Shown here: piece after piece, positions 24,240 through 33,635 of the stretch
How the letters are laid out: every line of letters starts with the position of its first letter
Position numbering within the stretch: the stretch's first letter is position 1
NCBI GenBank assembly: GCA_025517465.1
Contig: JAOPKE010000007.1
Location: 124,001-188,000, forward strand
DNA length: 64,000 nucleotides
Source of the DNA: Halobacteria archaeon HArc-gm2
GTDB taxonomy: Archaea; Halobacteriota; Halobacteria; Halobacteriales; Haloarculaceae
Reading direction: 5' to 3'
The notes under the pieces: generated by a model
What the model was told of the DNA's origin: nothing
The model's database searches: none
The model's input: only the letters and a program-made list of their open reading frames with translations
Program-made: the position numbers and the translations under genes

Positions 24240-24539
24240 CGACCGTCGGTCGCCACTCGACGTTCCAGCGGCGATCTGCACCGTCCTGATAATCCAAATT
24301 AATTATACATTCGTACTCTCTCCTCCTCGATCCGATCTGTATGTGGCCCGAGGTTCGTGTATTTTCCCTCTTCACGCCATGAACGGCGTTCAGGCCGTGA
24401 AGGATTTTCATGTCAAGAACAGATACTGTTATGTTCTGGTCGCGTCAGCCGTAGTCATGGGATGGCAGCGGTTGACGGACGGAAGTGGCCAGAGTGGTAG
24501 TCGAAACTCCGCGGTCGCGCCGACGTGCGTGGTGGTCGA
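24240..24539. other. AT-rich intergenic region before the surface-protein gene
   Basis: No gene is seen. AT-rich segments at about 24290-24325 (AAATTAATTATAC) and 24396-24440 (GATTTTCATG, GATACTGTTATG) could hold the promoter of the large surface-protein gene. GCCATGAACGGCGTTCAGGC at 24377-24396 has partial dyad symmetry. Confidence 0.35.
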
Positions 24540-27500
24540 ATGACTGACGGCCTGCGGGCGATCGCCCTCGTCAGCGTCGTCCTCTTCGCGACGGTTGCGA
24601 GCGCGCCGCTCACCGGCGTCGCAAGCGCTGCCGGAAACCAGGGGTGCCAGACCGTTTCGGCGCCGGTCACGATCACCGAATCGGGCTGTTACGCCCTCTC
24701 GGGCCCGGTGACGATTGGATCTGGTGACGGGATCACTATCGCCGCCAGCAACGTCGTACTGGACGGGCGGGGCCACACGCTATCGGGCAACGTCGTCGGC
24801 GACGGCGTCGTCGTCCACAACGCCAGTGCGACGCTCGCCAACGTCACTGTTAAGAACCTTACACTTTCCGGCTGGCGCCACGGCGTCCGCTACGAGCGAG
24901 TCGACGGCGGCAGGATAGCTACCGTCACGGTCCGGGACTCCCAGGGAGGTATCGTTCTCGTCAGCGACAGCTTCGACTGGGGAACGGACAGCAACGGGGT
25001 GACGCGAAACGTCGTCGTGGACGACAGCGACCTCTCGGACAGCAATGTCGGTGTGTTAGTCGAATCCAGCGACGACAACGAGATCAGGGACACCGTCGTC
25101 GACGGCAACTCGATCAACGGGATCCAGCTCGGATACACGCGAGACACCGTCGTCTCGAACGTCACGGCCACGGCGAACGGCGAGAACGGGATCGAGGTGG
25201 GCGACTCCTCGGGCGCGACCGTCGCGAACAGCACCGCCACGGCGAACGGCGAGGAGGGGGTCTGGCTCGGCGGGTCGAGCGGGACCACCGTGAAGGACAC
25301 CACTGCCAGTACGAACGGCTTCGGGATCCACCTCGGCGACGCGGACGGGAACACGATACGGAGCAACGAACTCCGCAACAATCGCGAAGGCGGCATCAAC
25401 GTCTACAACAGTGGAAGCAACACGATCTACGACAATCTCTTCGAAAACACGGACAACGTCGACTTCGATCCGCCCCACCAGACGAACGCGTGGAACGTCG
25501 CCGAGACGGCGGGGACCAACGTCCTCGGTGGTACGACTGTCGGCGGCAACTACTGGGCGAACCCAGACGGCACCGGGTTCAGCCAGACGTGTACCGACGC
25601 GGACTCGGACGGGATCTGTGACTCGTCGTTCACCGTGAACGACTCGCAGGTCGACGCCTCGCCGCTGTCCGACGAGTACGTCGCGAACGGCGACCCGACG
25701 GCGTCGTTCACGCACAGTCCGTCGAGTCCGACCCCCGGAGCGACGGTCTCGTTCGACGCCGCCGCCAGTGCGGACTCGGACGGTTCGGTCGTAGGGTACG
25801 CGTGGGACTTCGACGGTGACGGCACCACGGACGCGACCGGTCGGATGGCGACGCACACGTTCCCAGCGACGGGCGACTACGACCTCACACTCGAAGTAAC
25901 GGACGACAGGGGCGGGACTGACGAGGTGACCAAGACCGTCTCGGTCGTCCCCGCAGAACCGGAGATCACCGTGTCGACCGAGTACGCCGACGTCGGCGAC
26001 GTACCGAACGGCACCTCGAAGACGACGCCCGTGGTCGTCTCGAACGCCGGAACGGCACCACTCTCCGTGACGAGCACGGCCCTCGGCGGGCCGGACGCCG
26101 AGTCGTTCTCGCTCGCGGGCGGCGGTTCGTTCGTCCTCGGTCCCGGCCAGAGTCGGACGCTTTCGGTCACGTTCACACCGGCGAGCATTCGACCGCACGC
26201 CGCCGACCTGACCGTTCTGAGCAACGACACCGACGAGTCGACCGCACTGGTCAAACTCCGCGGGACGGGAGTCGGTCGCGACCCCGCCCTGACGATCACC
26301 CCCCACCGGCTCGATTTCCCGGACACGTACGCCGGCGACGCGGTCACCAGACAGTTCACGGTCGAAAACACCGGCAACGTCGACACCGAGATCCGCGGCT
26401 ACGACTTCACCGGCGACACCGTGGCCGGTTCGTACGACGTCCCGGACGGCAACGAGGTGCTCGCACCCGGTGAGTCGTTCACCGGGACCGTGACGTTCGA
26501 GCCGTCGAACGCCGGCCCCTACCGGTTCGTCCTGCACGTTACTAACAACGGGACCGGCGACCACAGCGTCATCGGGACAGGGAACGGCCGCCTCCGTAAT
26601 CGAACGATCGACGTCTCGCCCCACCGGGTCGGCTTCCCGGACACCTTCGCCGGCGAGACAGTCACCAGGCAGTTTACGGTGACGAACGAGGGGAACGGCA
26701 ACGTCGACATCCGCGGCTACGACCTCACTGGCGACACCGTGGCCGGTTCGTACGACGTCCCGGAGGAAGTGGGCGTGCTCGCACCGGGCGAATCCTACAC
26801 CGGTAACGTGACGTTCGAGCCGTTGAACGCCGGCCCCTACCGGTTCGTCCTGCACGTCACCCACAACGGAACCGGCGACCACAGCGTCATCGCGACAGGG
26901 AACGGCCGTCTCCGTGATCGAACGGTCGACGTCACGCCCCACCGGATCCACTTCCCGGACACTCACACGGGCGACACGGTCACCAGACAGTTCACGGTAA
27001 CGAACGAAGGGACCGGCACGGTCGACGTCGCCGGCTACGACCTCACTGGTGACTACGCCGTGGCGTCGTACGACGTTCCGGAGAACGTGGACGTGCTCGC
27101 ACCGGGCGAATCCTACACCGGCAACGTGACGTTCGAGCCGTCCACTCCGGGCGACTATCGATTCGTCCTGCACGTTACTCACAACGGGACCGGCGACAGC
27201 GCCGTCATCGGGACAGGAACCGGTACCGGTAGTCCCGGTGGGGGCGGCGGTTCCAGCAGCGGCCCGGGCGACGACGACGAAGCGAACGACGACGGAGCGG
27301 GTGACGACGGGGATGCAAACGGGACGGCGAACACCGTCCTGCGTGGAAGTCGATGGACGAACCTCACCGTCGTCCCCACGTCGTCGAACGAATCGCTGTC
27401 GATCACCGTCGGCGACGACAACGGGACGACGGCCGACGACGACGGCAACGGGTCCGACGCTCGGCTGCTCGGCATGAACGTCACCACCGACGCCGACGGC

Positions 27501-28055
27501 TCGATGCGCTTCAACGTGACCAGCGAGGACGAACCGTCCGAGAACACCACCGACATCCGCGCCTCGGTCGGCGGCGACGCACTGGGCTACCTCCGCATCG
27601 ACCACTCGATCCCAGACGAGGACGTCTCCGGCGTCGCCCTGGATTTCTTCGTCTCGGCCGACCGGCTCGCCGCCTTCGGCGTCGCCCCGGACGACGTTTC
27701 TCTCTATCGCTACCACGACGGCGCGTGGACCGAACTTCCGACCCACCTCGTTCAGAGCGAGGACGGCGGCTACGTCATGCGGGCAGACTCGCCGGGCCTC
27801 TCGACGTTCGCGGTGGCTCGCTCGTCGACGGCCGGGCCCGCCGCAACACCGGCGGGCGACACGACGGAAACTGTCACGCCGGTCGGCGACGGGACGTCCC
27901 TCACGGAGTCGTCCCTGACCGAGGCAGTCGCAAGCGAGACGCCGTCCCCCGAACCGACCGCCGCGACGACGGACGGCTCCGGACCCGGCTTCGGTCCGAC
28001 GAGACTCGTCGTGGCCGTCGGAGTGTTGCTGGCGTTCGTCCGACAGCGACGGTAG
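24540..28055 (+). CDS. Large surface protein: beta-helix, PKD, anchor-D repeats, PGF-CTERM
   Basis: This is a 1171-residue Sec-exported protein. The signal peptide is at 1-31; a right-handed beta-helix of NosD/CASH type covers ~40-360, with repeats like NGENGIEVGDSSGATV. A PKD domain (~388-470, DFDGDGTTDATG) comes next. Then come HYDIN-like "choice-of-anchor D" repeats, of which three near-identical ~104-residue copies begin at TPHRLDFPDT and related sequences. A Gly/Asp linker, a PGF-pre-PGF domain (ADRLAAFGVAPDDVSLYRY) and a C-terminal PGFGP plus hydrophobic segment plus RQRR finish it. That tail is the signal used by archaeosortase to move surface proteins to a lipid anchor. It is probably a glycosylated adhesive or polysaccharide-binding surface protein. 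Confidence 0.9.
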   Translation: MTDGLRAIALVSVVLFATVASAPLTGVASAAGNQGCQTVSAPVTITESGCYALSGPVTIGSGDGITIAASNVVLDGRGHTLSGNVVGDGVVVHNASATLANVTVKNLTLSGWRHGVRYERVDGGRIATVTVRDSQGGIVLVSDSFDWGTDSNGVTRNVVVDDSDLSDSNVGVLVESSDDNEIRDTVVDGNSINGIQLGYTRDTVVSNVTATANGENGIEVGDSSGATVANSTATANGEEGVWLGGSSGTTVKDTTASTNGFGIHLGDADGNTIRSNELRNNREGGINVYNSGSNTIYDNLFENTDNVDFDPPHQTNAWNVAETAGTNVLGGTTVGGNYWANPDGTGFSQTCTDADSDGICDSSFTVNDSQVDASPLSDEYVANGDPTASFTHSPSSPTPGATVSFDAAASADSDGSVVGYAWDFDGDGTTDATGRMATHTFPATGDYDLTLEVTDDRGGTDEVTKTVSVVPAEPEITVSTEYADVGDVPNGTSKTTPVVVSNAGTAPLSVTSTALGGPDAESFSLAGGGSFVLGPGQSRTLSVTFTPASIRPHAADLTVLSNDTDESTALVKLRGTGVGRDPALTITPHRLDFPDTYAGDAVTRQFTVENTGNVDTEIRGYDFTGDTVAGSYDVPDGNEVLAPGESFTGTVTFEPSNAGPYRFVLHVTNNGTGDHSVIGTGNGRLRNRTIDVSPHRVGFPDTFAGETVTRQFTVTNEGNGNVDIRGYDLTGDTVAGSYDVPEEVGVLAPGESYTGNVTFEPLNAGPYRFVLHVTHNGTGDHSVIATGNGRLRDRTVDVTPHRIHFPDTHTGDTVTRQFTVTNEGTGTVDVAGYDLTGDYAVASYDVPENVDVLAPGESYTGNVTFEPSTPGDYRFVLHVTHNGTGDSAVIGTGTGTGSPGGGGGSSSGPGDDDEANDDGAGDDGDANGTANTVLRGSRWTNLTVVPTSSNESLSITVGDDNGTTADDDGNGSDARLLGMNVTTDADGSMRFNVTSEDEPSENTTDIRASVGGDALGYLRIDHSIPDEDVSGVALDFFVSADRLAAFGVAPDDVSLYRYHDGAWTELPTHLVQSEDGGYVMRADSPGLSTFAVARSSTAGPAATPAGDTTETVTPVGDGTSLTESSLTEAVASETPSPEPTAATTDGSGPGFGPTRLVVAVGVLLAFVRQRR

Positions 28056-28170
28056 GGACTCACTCTCGGCTCGCCGTTCGCTCGGGCCGAGGCCTCGACC
28101 TCCGGTCTCACGGCACAGCCGTTCGACCACCCGCGACGCGTGGCGTCGTTCCGTCGGCGATTGGGGTCAG

Positions 28171-28281
28171 CCGTTCGCGCATTCGTCGGCTCCTCCCTTC
28201 GGTCGGCGCCGACCTGCTCGCGGCTATCGCCGTTCGCGCATTCGTCGGCCCCTCCCTTCAGTCGGCGCCGGCCTGCTCGCG
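28171..28281. repeat. Tandem repeat, two 52-bp units with 59-bp period
   Basis: Units at 28171-28222 and 28230-28281 differ at only a few positions. Each contains CGTTCGCGCATTCGTCGG followed by a GGTCGGCGCC-type core. A related ~30-bp core occurs inside the rdgB gene at about 41546-41578. It lies in the gap between the tails of the surface-protein gene and the DUF460 gene. Confidence 0.7.
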
Positions 28282-28307
28282 TGTTCGCGAATCCTCCGTC
28301 GCTTCGC

Positions 28308-30305
28308 TCAGTCGCTTTCGCCACGCTCCCCCGCCCGGTGTTCGGAGATCAGCCGGTCCACCATCTCGGCGTTGCGATCGCGCCGGCGCTCCTCGGCGCG
28401 CTCTTCCCAGTCCTCGATGGCGGCCTCGACCTCCTCCTCGCGGGCGACGGCGAGTTCGTCGACCTCCTGGACGGTGACCATCTCGGCGGGGGCGACGGGA
28501 ATCTCGTGTTCGAAGAGGATGGTGTCCGCCACGTCCGAGAGCCCGCCGGTCCGCAGGACGAGCTTCGGGTCCACGTCGGCCAGTTCCTGGGCGGTGCTTC
28601 GGCCGGCGCCCGAAGCGTCCCGGAGGAGCACGATGTCGTCCTCGATGAGCCCGATGCTCTCGTCGGCCTGGCGGATGGCGCCGGTGGTGAACTGGTCGAC
28701 CACCTTCACCGACGTGAGGCCCTGCTTCTTCTCGGAGACGTCCGCGAAGTTCGAGTGGTCGAGCTTCCACAGCGCCTTGAGTCGGTCGAGCTTCCCCTCC
28801 AGGTCGTCGTTCCGCTCTCGTTCCTCTTCGAGTTCGTACTCCAGGCGCTCGGTCTTTCGACGGAGCTTCGTCACCTCTCGGTCCCGGCGCACCGCGATGC
28901 GCTCGTCGCTGCGAGCCTGCGAGAGTTGTTCCTCCTTCTCGGCCAGTTGGTCGTCCTTCTCCTCGATGGTGTCCTCCAGCGAGTCGACGTGGTCCTGGAG
29001 GCGCTCGACCTGTTGCCGTAGCTCCTTGATCGTCTGCTCCTCCTCGGTGAGTTCGCGTGGCTGGTGCTCGTCGTTCTCCTCGGCTTCGCCGCCACCGTCA
29101 CCGTCGCCGTCCTCACCGAGGTCCGCCAGCACGGTCTCGACGGACTCCTCGCCGGCGACGACTCGGGCGGTCACCTCGCCGGTGTCGACGCGCGGCGGCA
29201 CCTTCTGCGCGATGCGGTCGAACTGGTCCTCGTGGGCGTCGTAGGCCGACAGCGCCGCCGCCATCGCGTCCCGCTCGTGGTCGTTGTCGTACCCCTCCTC
29301 GCGGGTTCGGTGCTGTTTCTCGTCGACCGGCAGGTCGGACTGCGGCGTCCACCCCGCCGCGTCGAAGGAACGACGGAGCTTCTCGACGGTCTCGGGCATC
29401 GGCGTCACGTCCGCGGCGACGATGATCGGTCGCCCCTGCTCGACGATCCACTCGGTGACGTCGGCGGTGTCGACGGTCCGCGAGGAGAAGACGTCGAGCA
29501 CGGAGCCGTCGAGGCCGACTACCGCGGCGGCGGTCGTCGTCCCGGGGTCGACCCCCACGACGACGTGGTCCCGGCGCTTGGCCAGCGGCCGGAACTCGAT
29601 GCCGTCCCGTCGTTCGCGTTCGATTTCGACGCGGGTGTCGCCCGCCCGCTCGCGCGAGACGGGGATGTCCTGGGGCCGTGCGGAGACCGTGAAGATCGCC
29701 TGCGAGAAGCCGCCGTACTTCTCGGTGACGTCCTTCTCGTAGTCGAGGCCGGCCCCCTGGAGCTCCGACTCGACCTCGCGGGCCCGGCGCTTGACAGAGC
29801 CGTGTATTCGGCGGGTGAATCGGTCCTCGGACCACCCACCGCCGCCGCCCGTCGACCGTCCGCGCGAGACCTTCACTTCGGTCGTGTTCGTGAAGGCCGA
29901 CACCTCCTGGCCGACGTTGGCTGCCGCGAGTCTGGCCGCCGCCTCGGCCTCTTTCATCGGTTCCTTGGCGTAGGGCACGCCGTGGCGCGAGGCGACCCTG
30001 GAGAGCGGTTCCGGTCGCTCCGCACCGGTCACCTGGACGAGTTTCGTCTCGTCCGGCAGTTCGCCCAGGAAGTGGACCAGCGAGTCCTTGTCCTCGGCGA
30101 GTTCGTACATGTTGTCCGTCGCGACGATGGCCGGCTCCTCGCTCTCGATGCGACGGCGGAGTTTGCGGTGGCTGACGACGTCCCGTTCCAGATGCTCACC
30201 ATCGAAGACGACGAGCGCGTAGGAGGGGGCGTCGCCGCGGACGTCACCGCTCTGGACGTCCACCCCGAAGACGACCGCGTCCAGCGCTCCCGTGCGCGTG
30301 TTCAC
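28308..30305 (-). CDS. DUF460 RNase H-like protein with coiled coil
   Basis: This is a 665-residue cytoplasmic protein. Residues ~10-130 and ~245-350 resemble paired RNase H/RuvC-like domains (VVVGVDPGTTTAAAVVG; DAMAAALSAYDAH). A long Glu-rich coiled coil (~405-530) and a C-terminal VKVVDQFTTGAI...LVLRTGG domain follow. This matches the archaeal DUF460 family, whose nuclease-like fold is predicted but whose task is not established. No operon partner is apparent; it is convergent with the surface-protein gene. Confidence 0.85.
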   Translation of the reverse strand: MNTRTGALDAVVFGVDVQSGDVRGDAPSYALVVFDGEHLERDVVSHRKLRRRIESEEPAIVATDNMYELAEDKDSLVHFLGELPDETKLVQVTGAERPEPLSRVASRHGVPYAKEPMKEAEAAARLAAANVGQEVSAFTNTTEVKVSRGRSTGGGGGWSEDRFTRRIHGSVKRRAREVESELQGAGLDYEKDVTEKYGGFSQAIFTVSARPQDIPVSRERAGDTRVEIERERRDGIEFRPLAKRRDHVVVGVDPGTTTAAAVVGLDGSVLDVFSSRTVDTADVTEWIVEQGRPIIVAADVTPMPETVEKLRRSFDAAGWTPQSDLPVDEKQHRTREEGYDNDHERDAMAAALSAYDAHEDQFDRIAQKVPPRVDTGEVTARVVAGEESVETVLADLGEDGDGDGGGEAEENDEHQPRELTEEEQTIKELRQQVERLQDHVDSLEDTIEEKDDQLAEKEEQLSQARSDERIAVRRDREVTKLRRKTERLEYELEEERERNDDLEGKLDRLKALWKLDHSNFADVSEKKQGLTSVKVVDQFTTGAIRQADESIGLIEDDIVLLRDASGAGRSTAQELADVDPKLVLRTGGLSDVADTILFEHEIPVAPAEMVTVQEVDELAVAREEEVEAAIEDWEERAEERRRDRNAEMVDRLISEHRAGERGESD

Positions 30306-30363
30306 GTTCGCGTGTTACGCAGTGGCGGACCATAACCCTCACGCCGGGGTCGGTCCGGAAGCG

Positions 30364-30828
30364 CTAGCTGTCGAGCATCTCGATGCCCCGTTCGACGACC
30401 GCCTGAGAGACGTACAGGCTGGTCTCGTGTTGCAACCTCCGCATTCGCTCGGCCGCCTCGTCTCGCTCCAACCGACCGCGGGCATACGCCAGAGCTATAA
30501 CGCCGATAGAGCCGTGCACGTCCACGCCGGCATCGTCTGCCGCGTCTCTGGCCGCCATGTCGTCGGTCAGGAGCACGGCGTCGCGGTTGATGGCGACCGC
30601 GAGAGCTGCCGCCTCGCCAGCGTCGAGGGACTCGTCATCACCGACCCGGTCTGAAGACACGCGTTCGTATGACAGTCCGGCCATGCCGGCTGGTATCCCG
30701 CCGTCTGCTATCTCCTTATACACGGTATCAGGTACGTACAGCCGGCCGAGTACGTCGAGAAGGTCGATCGATCCGATCTCTGCGAGGTGAATTAGCGGGC
30801 CCGCGTCCGCAACCGCGGTGACGCTCAC
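30364..30828 (-). CDS. PIN-domain toxin (DUF3368-like)
   Basis: This 154-residue predicted RNase has VADAGPLIHLAEIG at its N terminus (first acidic site Asp8), YKEIADGG (Glu38) and VLLTDDMAARDAADDAG (late Asp pair). The GSIGVIALAYARG motif is typical of the DUF3368 branch of PIN domains. Its ATG overlaps the stop of the upstream antitoxin gene by four bases (ATGA), the usual toxin-antitoxin arrangement. Targets cannot be predicted; many relatives cleave tRNA or mRNA. Confidence 0.8.
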   Translation of the reverse strand: MSVTAVADAGPLIHLAEIGSIDLLDVLGRLYVPDTVYKEIADGGIPAGMAGLSYERVSSDRVGDDESLDAGEAAALAVAINRDAVLLTDDMAARDAADDAGVDVHGSIGVIALAYARGRLERDEAAERMRRLQHETSLYVSQAVVERGIEMLDS

Positions 30829-31076
30829 GCGTCGAGGCCCCAGCTAACGTCGTCTTCGACGGCTTTTCGCTCCTGCTCTGCGCGTTCGACCGTCGTCCGG
30901 CCGATCCGGTCGACGGCCTGATCGCGGTCGAATTTACCGTCGAAGTACAGCGACAGAACGAGGTCACGCCATAAATCTTCGATCCCCTGTTCCAGTGCCT
31001 GCTCGACGACCGCTGACTCGGACATACCCCGTTCCCGGGCAATCTCGCGTACCCGTTCTGATATCTCGGCCGCCAT
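30825..31076 (-). CDS. Antitoxin (UPF0175-like)
   Basis: This 83-residue protein has an N-terminal ribbon-helix-type segment (ISERVREIARERGMSESAVV) followed by a UPF0175-like helical part (DLVLSLYFDGKFDRDQAVDRIG). The start at 31076 is preferred over 31121 because TTAAGTAT on the minus strand lies about 27-36 bases upstream, fitting a leaderless mRNA. It is expected to bind and neutralise the PIN protein encoded directly after it and to repress the pair. Confidence 0.75.
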   Translation of the reverse strand: MAAEISERVREIARERGMSESAVVEQALEQGIEDLWRDLVLSLYFDGKFDRDQAVDRIGRTTVERAEQERKAVEDDVSWGLDA

Positions 31077-31159
31077 CCTTTCGGGAGCATATCGGTCGCG
31101 TCGATACTTAAACCTCAGCAACCGAGAGAATCAGTCGGGATTCGCTTTCGTTTCGGTTC

Positions 31160-31528
31160 TTAAAGCGACTCGATAAACTCTAGGGTGTACCCTTCGGGGT
31201 CCTCGACGAACGCGACGTAGGCGTCGGCCGCCTCGACGGTGAGGGGGTCCGTGACGACGGTGCCGCCGGCCTCGACCGCTCGCTCGACGGTCGCGTCGAG
31301 GTCGTCGACGGTCAGCGCGACGTGGTCGACGTCGGCCCGGCCCGGCGCGATGGGCGTCGTCCGGTCCGGGTCGTGCTTGAGCTGGAGTTCGCCGTGCTCG
31401 TCGCCGAGGTAGATGTTCTCGACGCCGTCCATCTCGAAGGACCAGGTGCGTTCGAGGCCGATCGTCTCGTAGAACTCGACCGTCCGGTCGACGTCCGATA
31501 CCCACAGCGCCACGTGTGCAACGTCCAT
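31160..31528 (-). CDS. Glyoxalase/VOC-family protein
   Basis: This 122-residue protein is one VOC unit of two beta-alpha-beta-beta-beta modules: MDVAHVALWVSDVDRTVEFY at the start, and VDHVALTVDDLDATVERAV and FVEDPEGYTLEFIE in the second half. The His residues after VAHVAL and VDHVAL and the Glu of GYTLEFIE are candidate metal ligands. It could be a lactoylglutathione lyase-like or dioxygenase-like enzyme; the reaction is undetermined. The frame extends upstream, but MDVAHVAL is the normal family start. Confidence 0.8.
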   Translation of the reverse strand: MDVAHVALWVSDVDRTVEFYETIGLERTWSFEMDGVENIYLGDEHGELQLKHDPDRTTPIAPGRADVDHVALTVDDLDATVERAVEAGGTVVTDPLTVEAADAYVAFVEDPEGYTLEFIESL

Positions 31529-31660
31529 GGTGCCACTCTCGAACCGCGCTGAAATGACAGTACCGACTCGGTCGTCCGTGGTCCCGCTGGGTTCCAATCA
31601 CGCCGCTCGTGTCGGAAAGTTGGCGTCGACTTTTTCCACCCTTCCCCCGACCTCAGTTCC

Positions 31661-32632
31661 ATGGAGTACACCACCCTCGGTTCGACCGGGATGGAGGTCT
31701 CGAAGATCTGTCTGGGCTGTATGAGCTTCGGGAGCGGCGACGAGTGGATGCTCGACGAGGACGAGTCGCGCGACCTCATCGAGCGCGCCATCGACCTGGG
31801 AATCAACTTCTTCGATACGGCGAACGTCTACTCGTCGGGCGAGTCCGAGGAGATCCTCGGGAACGTGCTCGCCGACTACGACCGGGACGAACAGGTCGTC
31901 GCCACCAAGGTTCGCTGGCCCGGCGCGAAGGAACACCGCAACGCGGAGGGCCTGTCGCGGAAGACCATCGAGCAGGAACTCGCACACTCGCTGGACCGGC
32001 TGGGGATGGACACCGTCGACCTCTACCAGATCCACCGCTGGGACTACGACACCCCCATCGAGACGACGCTGCGGGCACTCGACGACGCGGTCCGGCGAGG
32101 GCAGGTCCGGCACCTCGGCGCGTCGTCGATGTACGCCAACCAGTTCCAGCGCGCGCTACACGTCAGCGACCGCGAGAACCTCGCGTCCTTCGAGACGATG
32201 CAGGACCTGCACCACCTCACCTACCGCGAGGAGGAACGAGAGATGTATCCCGTCTGCGAGCGGGAGAACGTCGGCGTCCTGCCGTGGAGTCCGCTCGGGG
32301 CTGGTTACCTCACCCGGCCGCACGAGGAGTTCAGCGACACGACGCGGGGCGAACACGAGATCGACTACGGCACCCCGTATCACGAGGGCCCCGGCAGCGA
32401 GGAGATAAACGAGCGCGTCCAGGAACTGGCCGCAGACAAGGGGGTCACGATGGCCCAGATAGCGATGGCCTGGCAGTTCCAGCACGACGCCGTCACCGCA
32501 CCGATCCTGGGGACGTCGAGCATCGAACACCTGGAGGAGGCCGTCGAAGCGCTCGATATCGACCTCTCGGCCTCGGACGTCGAGTACCTCGAAGAGCCCT
32601 ACCACCCGGTGCCGGTCTACGGCCACGAGTAG
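31661..32632 (+). CDS. Aldo/keto reductase
   Basis: This 323-residue TIM-barrel oxidoreductase uses NAD(P)H on carbonyl substrates. The catalytic tetrad is visible as Asp/Tyr in FFDTANVYSSG, Lys in VVATKVRWPG and His in LYQIHRWDYD. The C-terminal ILGTSSIEHLEEAV region is the cofactor-binding part. It resembles the YajO/tas-like group of large AKRs. The promoter-like GACTTTTTCC lies about 26 bases before ATG 31661. Confidence 0.9.
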   Translation: MEYTTLGSTGMEVSKICLGCMSFGSGDEWMLDEDESRDLIERAIDLGINFFDTANVYSSGESEEILGNVLADYDRDEQVVATKVRWPGAKEHRNAEGLSRKTIEQELAHSLDRLGMDTVDLYQIHRWDYDTPIETTLRALDDAVRRGQVRHLGASSMYANQFQRALHVSDRENLASFETMQDLHHLTYREEEREMYPVCERENVGVLPWSPLGAGYLTRPHEEFSDTTRGEHEIDYGTPYHEGPGSEEINERVQELAADKGVTMAQIAMAWQFQHDAVTAPILGTSSIEHLEEAVEALDIDLSASDVEYLEEPYHPVPVYGHE

Positions 32633-32699
32633 GGTCTCCCATCCCCGTTCGTTCCATCCTTCCCCTCTCTTCTTGCCTGTGGCGCCCGTCCCGTCCGAC

Positions 32700-33635
32700 A
32701 TGTCCGACGCGGACGACGCCGTCGTGTTGGTGACTGGGGGAACGAGCGGCATCGGCCGCGAGACGGTCCGCGGCCTGGCGGATCGGGGTGCGACCGTCCT
32801 CGTCCACGGACGCGACCGCGGCCGGGGTGAGCGCGTCTGTGAGATGGTCCGCGAACGCACGCCGGGTGCGGCCACCTTCTACCCGGCCGACTTCGCTGAC
32901 TTCGACCAGGTGCGAACCCTCGCTGCCGCGATTGCCGACGACCACGACCGACTCGACGCGCTCGTCAACAACGCGGGGACCTGGCAGGACGAGCGACGTC
33001 TCACGGACGCAGTCGGTGACCGCTCCGATGGATCACGAGTCAGGATAGAACTGACCGTCGCAGTGAACCACTGCGCCCACTTCTTGATCACCCACCGTCT
33101 CTTCCCGCTCCTCGACGCCGCGGACGGGCGCGTCGTCACGGTTTCGTCGGACCTCCACCGGCGGGCCTCGTTCGACCTGGACGCTCTCACCGGACCGGCC
33201 GGGCCGACCGGGCGCGACGCCTACGCGCTCTCGAAACTGGCGAACGTGCTGTTCACGTTCGGCCTGGCGCGCCGCGCCGCGGCCGCGGGTGTCACGTCGA
33301 ACGCGTGCCACCCCGGGGTGGTCCCGTCCAGCCGCCTCGCCCGGGATTCGAGCGGCCTGTCCTCGCTCGTCTGGAAGGCATTCGGCGCTCTCGGTGCGAG
33401 GGTCCCCATCGGCCCGGTCGTCGACGAACGCGAGGCAGCGCGGACCTCAGTCTACCTGGCGGCGTCGGACGACGTCGCCGGGACGACGGGCCAGTACTTC
33501 GCCGACCGTGAGCCCCGGTCGGCGGCGCCGAGCGCGTCAGACCGCGAGCGACAGGACGCGCTCTGGGAGTGGACTGCCGACGCCACCGACGTCAAAACCC
33601 GGCTTCCAGGCGTCTCTCACTCCTCGTCGGGGTAG
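32700..33635 (+). CDS. Short-chain dehydrogenase/reductase (retinol-dehydrogenase-like)
   Basis: This 311-residue Rossmann enzyme has the nucleotide motif TGGTSGIG, structural NNAG, the active-site Ser strand VVTVSSDLHRR and the YALSK (Tyr-x-x-x-Lys) motif. The sequence resembles the RDH/WWOX-like subgroup. Its 3' end overlaps the RNase Z gene tail to tail by 19 bases. The substrate is unknown. Confidence 0.9.
   Translation: MSDADDAVVLVTGGTSGIGRETVRGLADRGATVLVHGRDRGRGERVCEMVRERTPGAATFYPADFADFDQVRTLAAAIADDHDRLDALVNNAGTWQDERRLTDAVGDRSDGSRVRIELTVAVNHCAHFLITHRLFPLLDAADGRVVTVSSDLHRRASFDLDALTGPAGPTGRDAYALSKLANVLFTFGLARRAAAAGVTSNACHPGVVPSSRLARDSSGLSSLVWKAFGALGARVPIGPVVDEREAARTSVYLAASDDVAGTTGQYFADREPRSAAPSASDRERQDALWEWTADATDVKTRLPGVSHSSSG

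Noticed and set aside
25056-28130. A 1024-codon open frame on the minus strand opposite the large surface protein
   Set aside because: It is Arg/Val-rich, has no domain and is the mirror of a well-supported gene. Long antisense frames are expected at this GC content.
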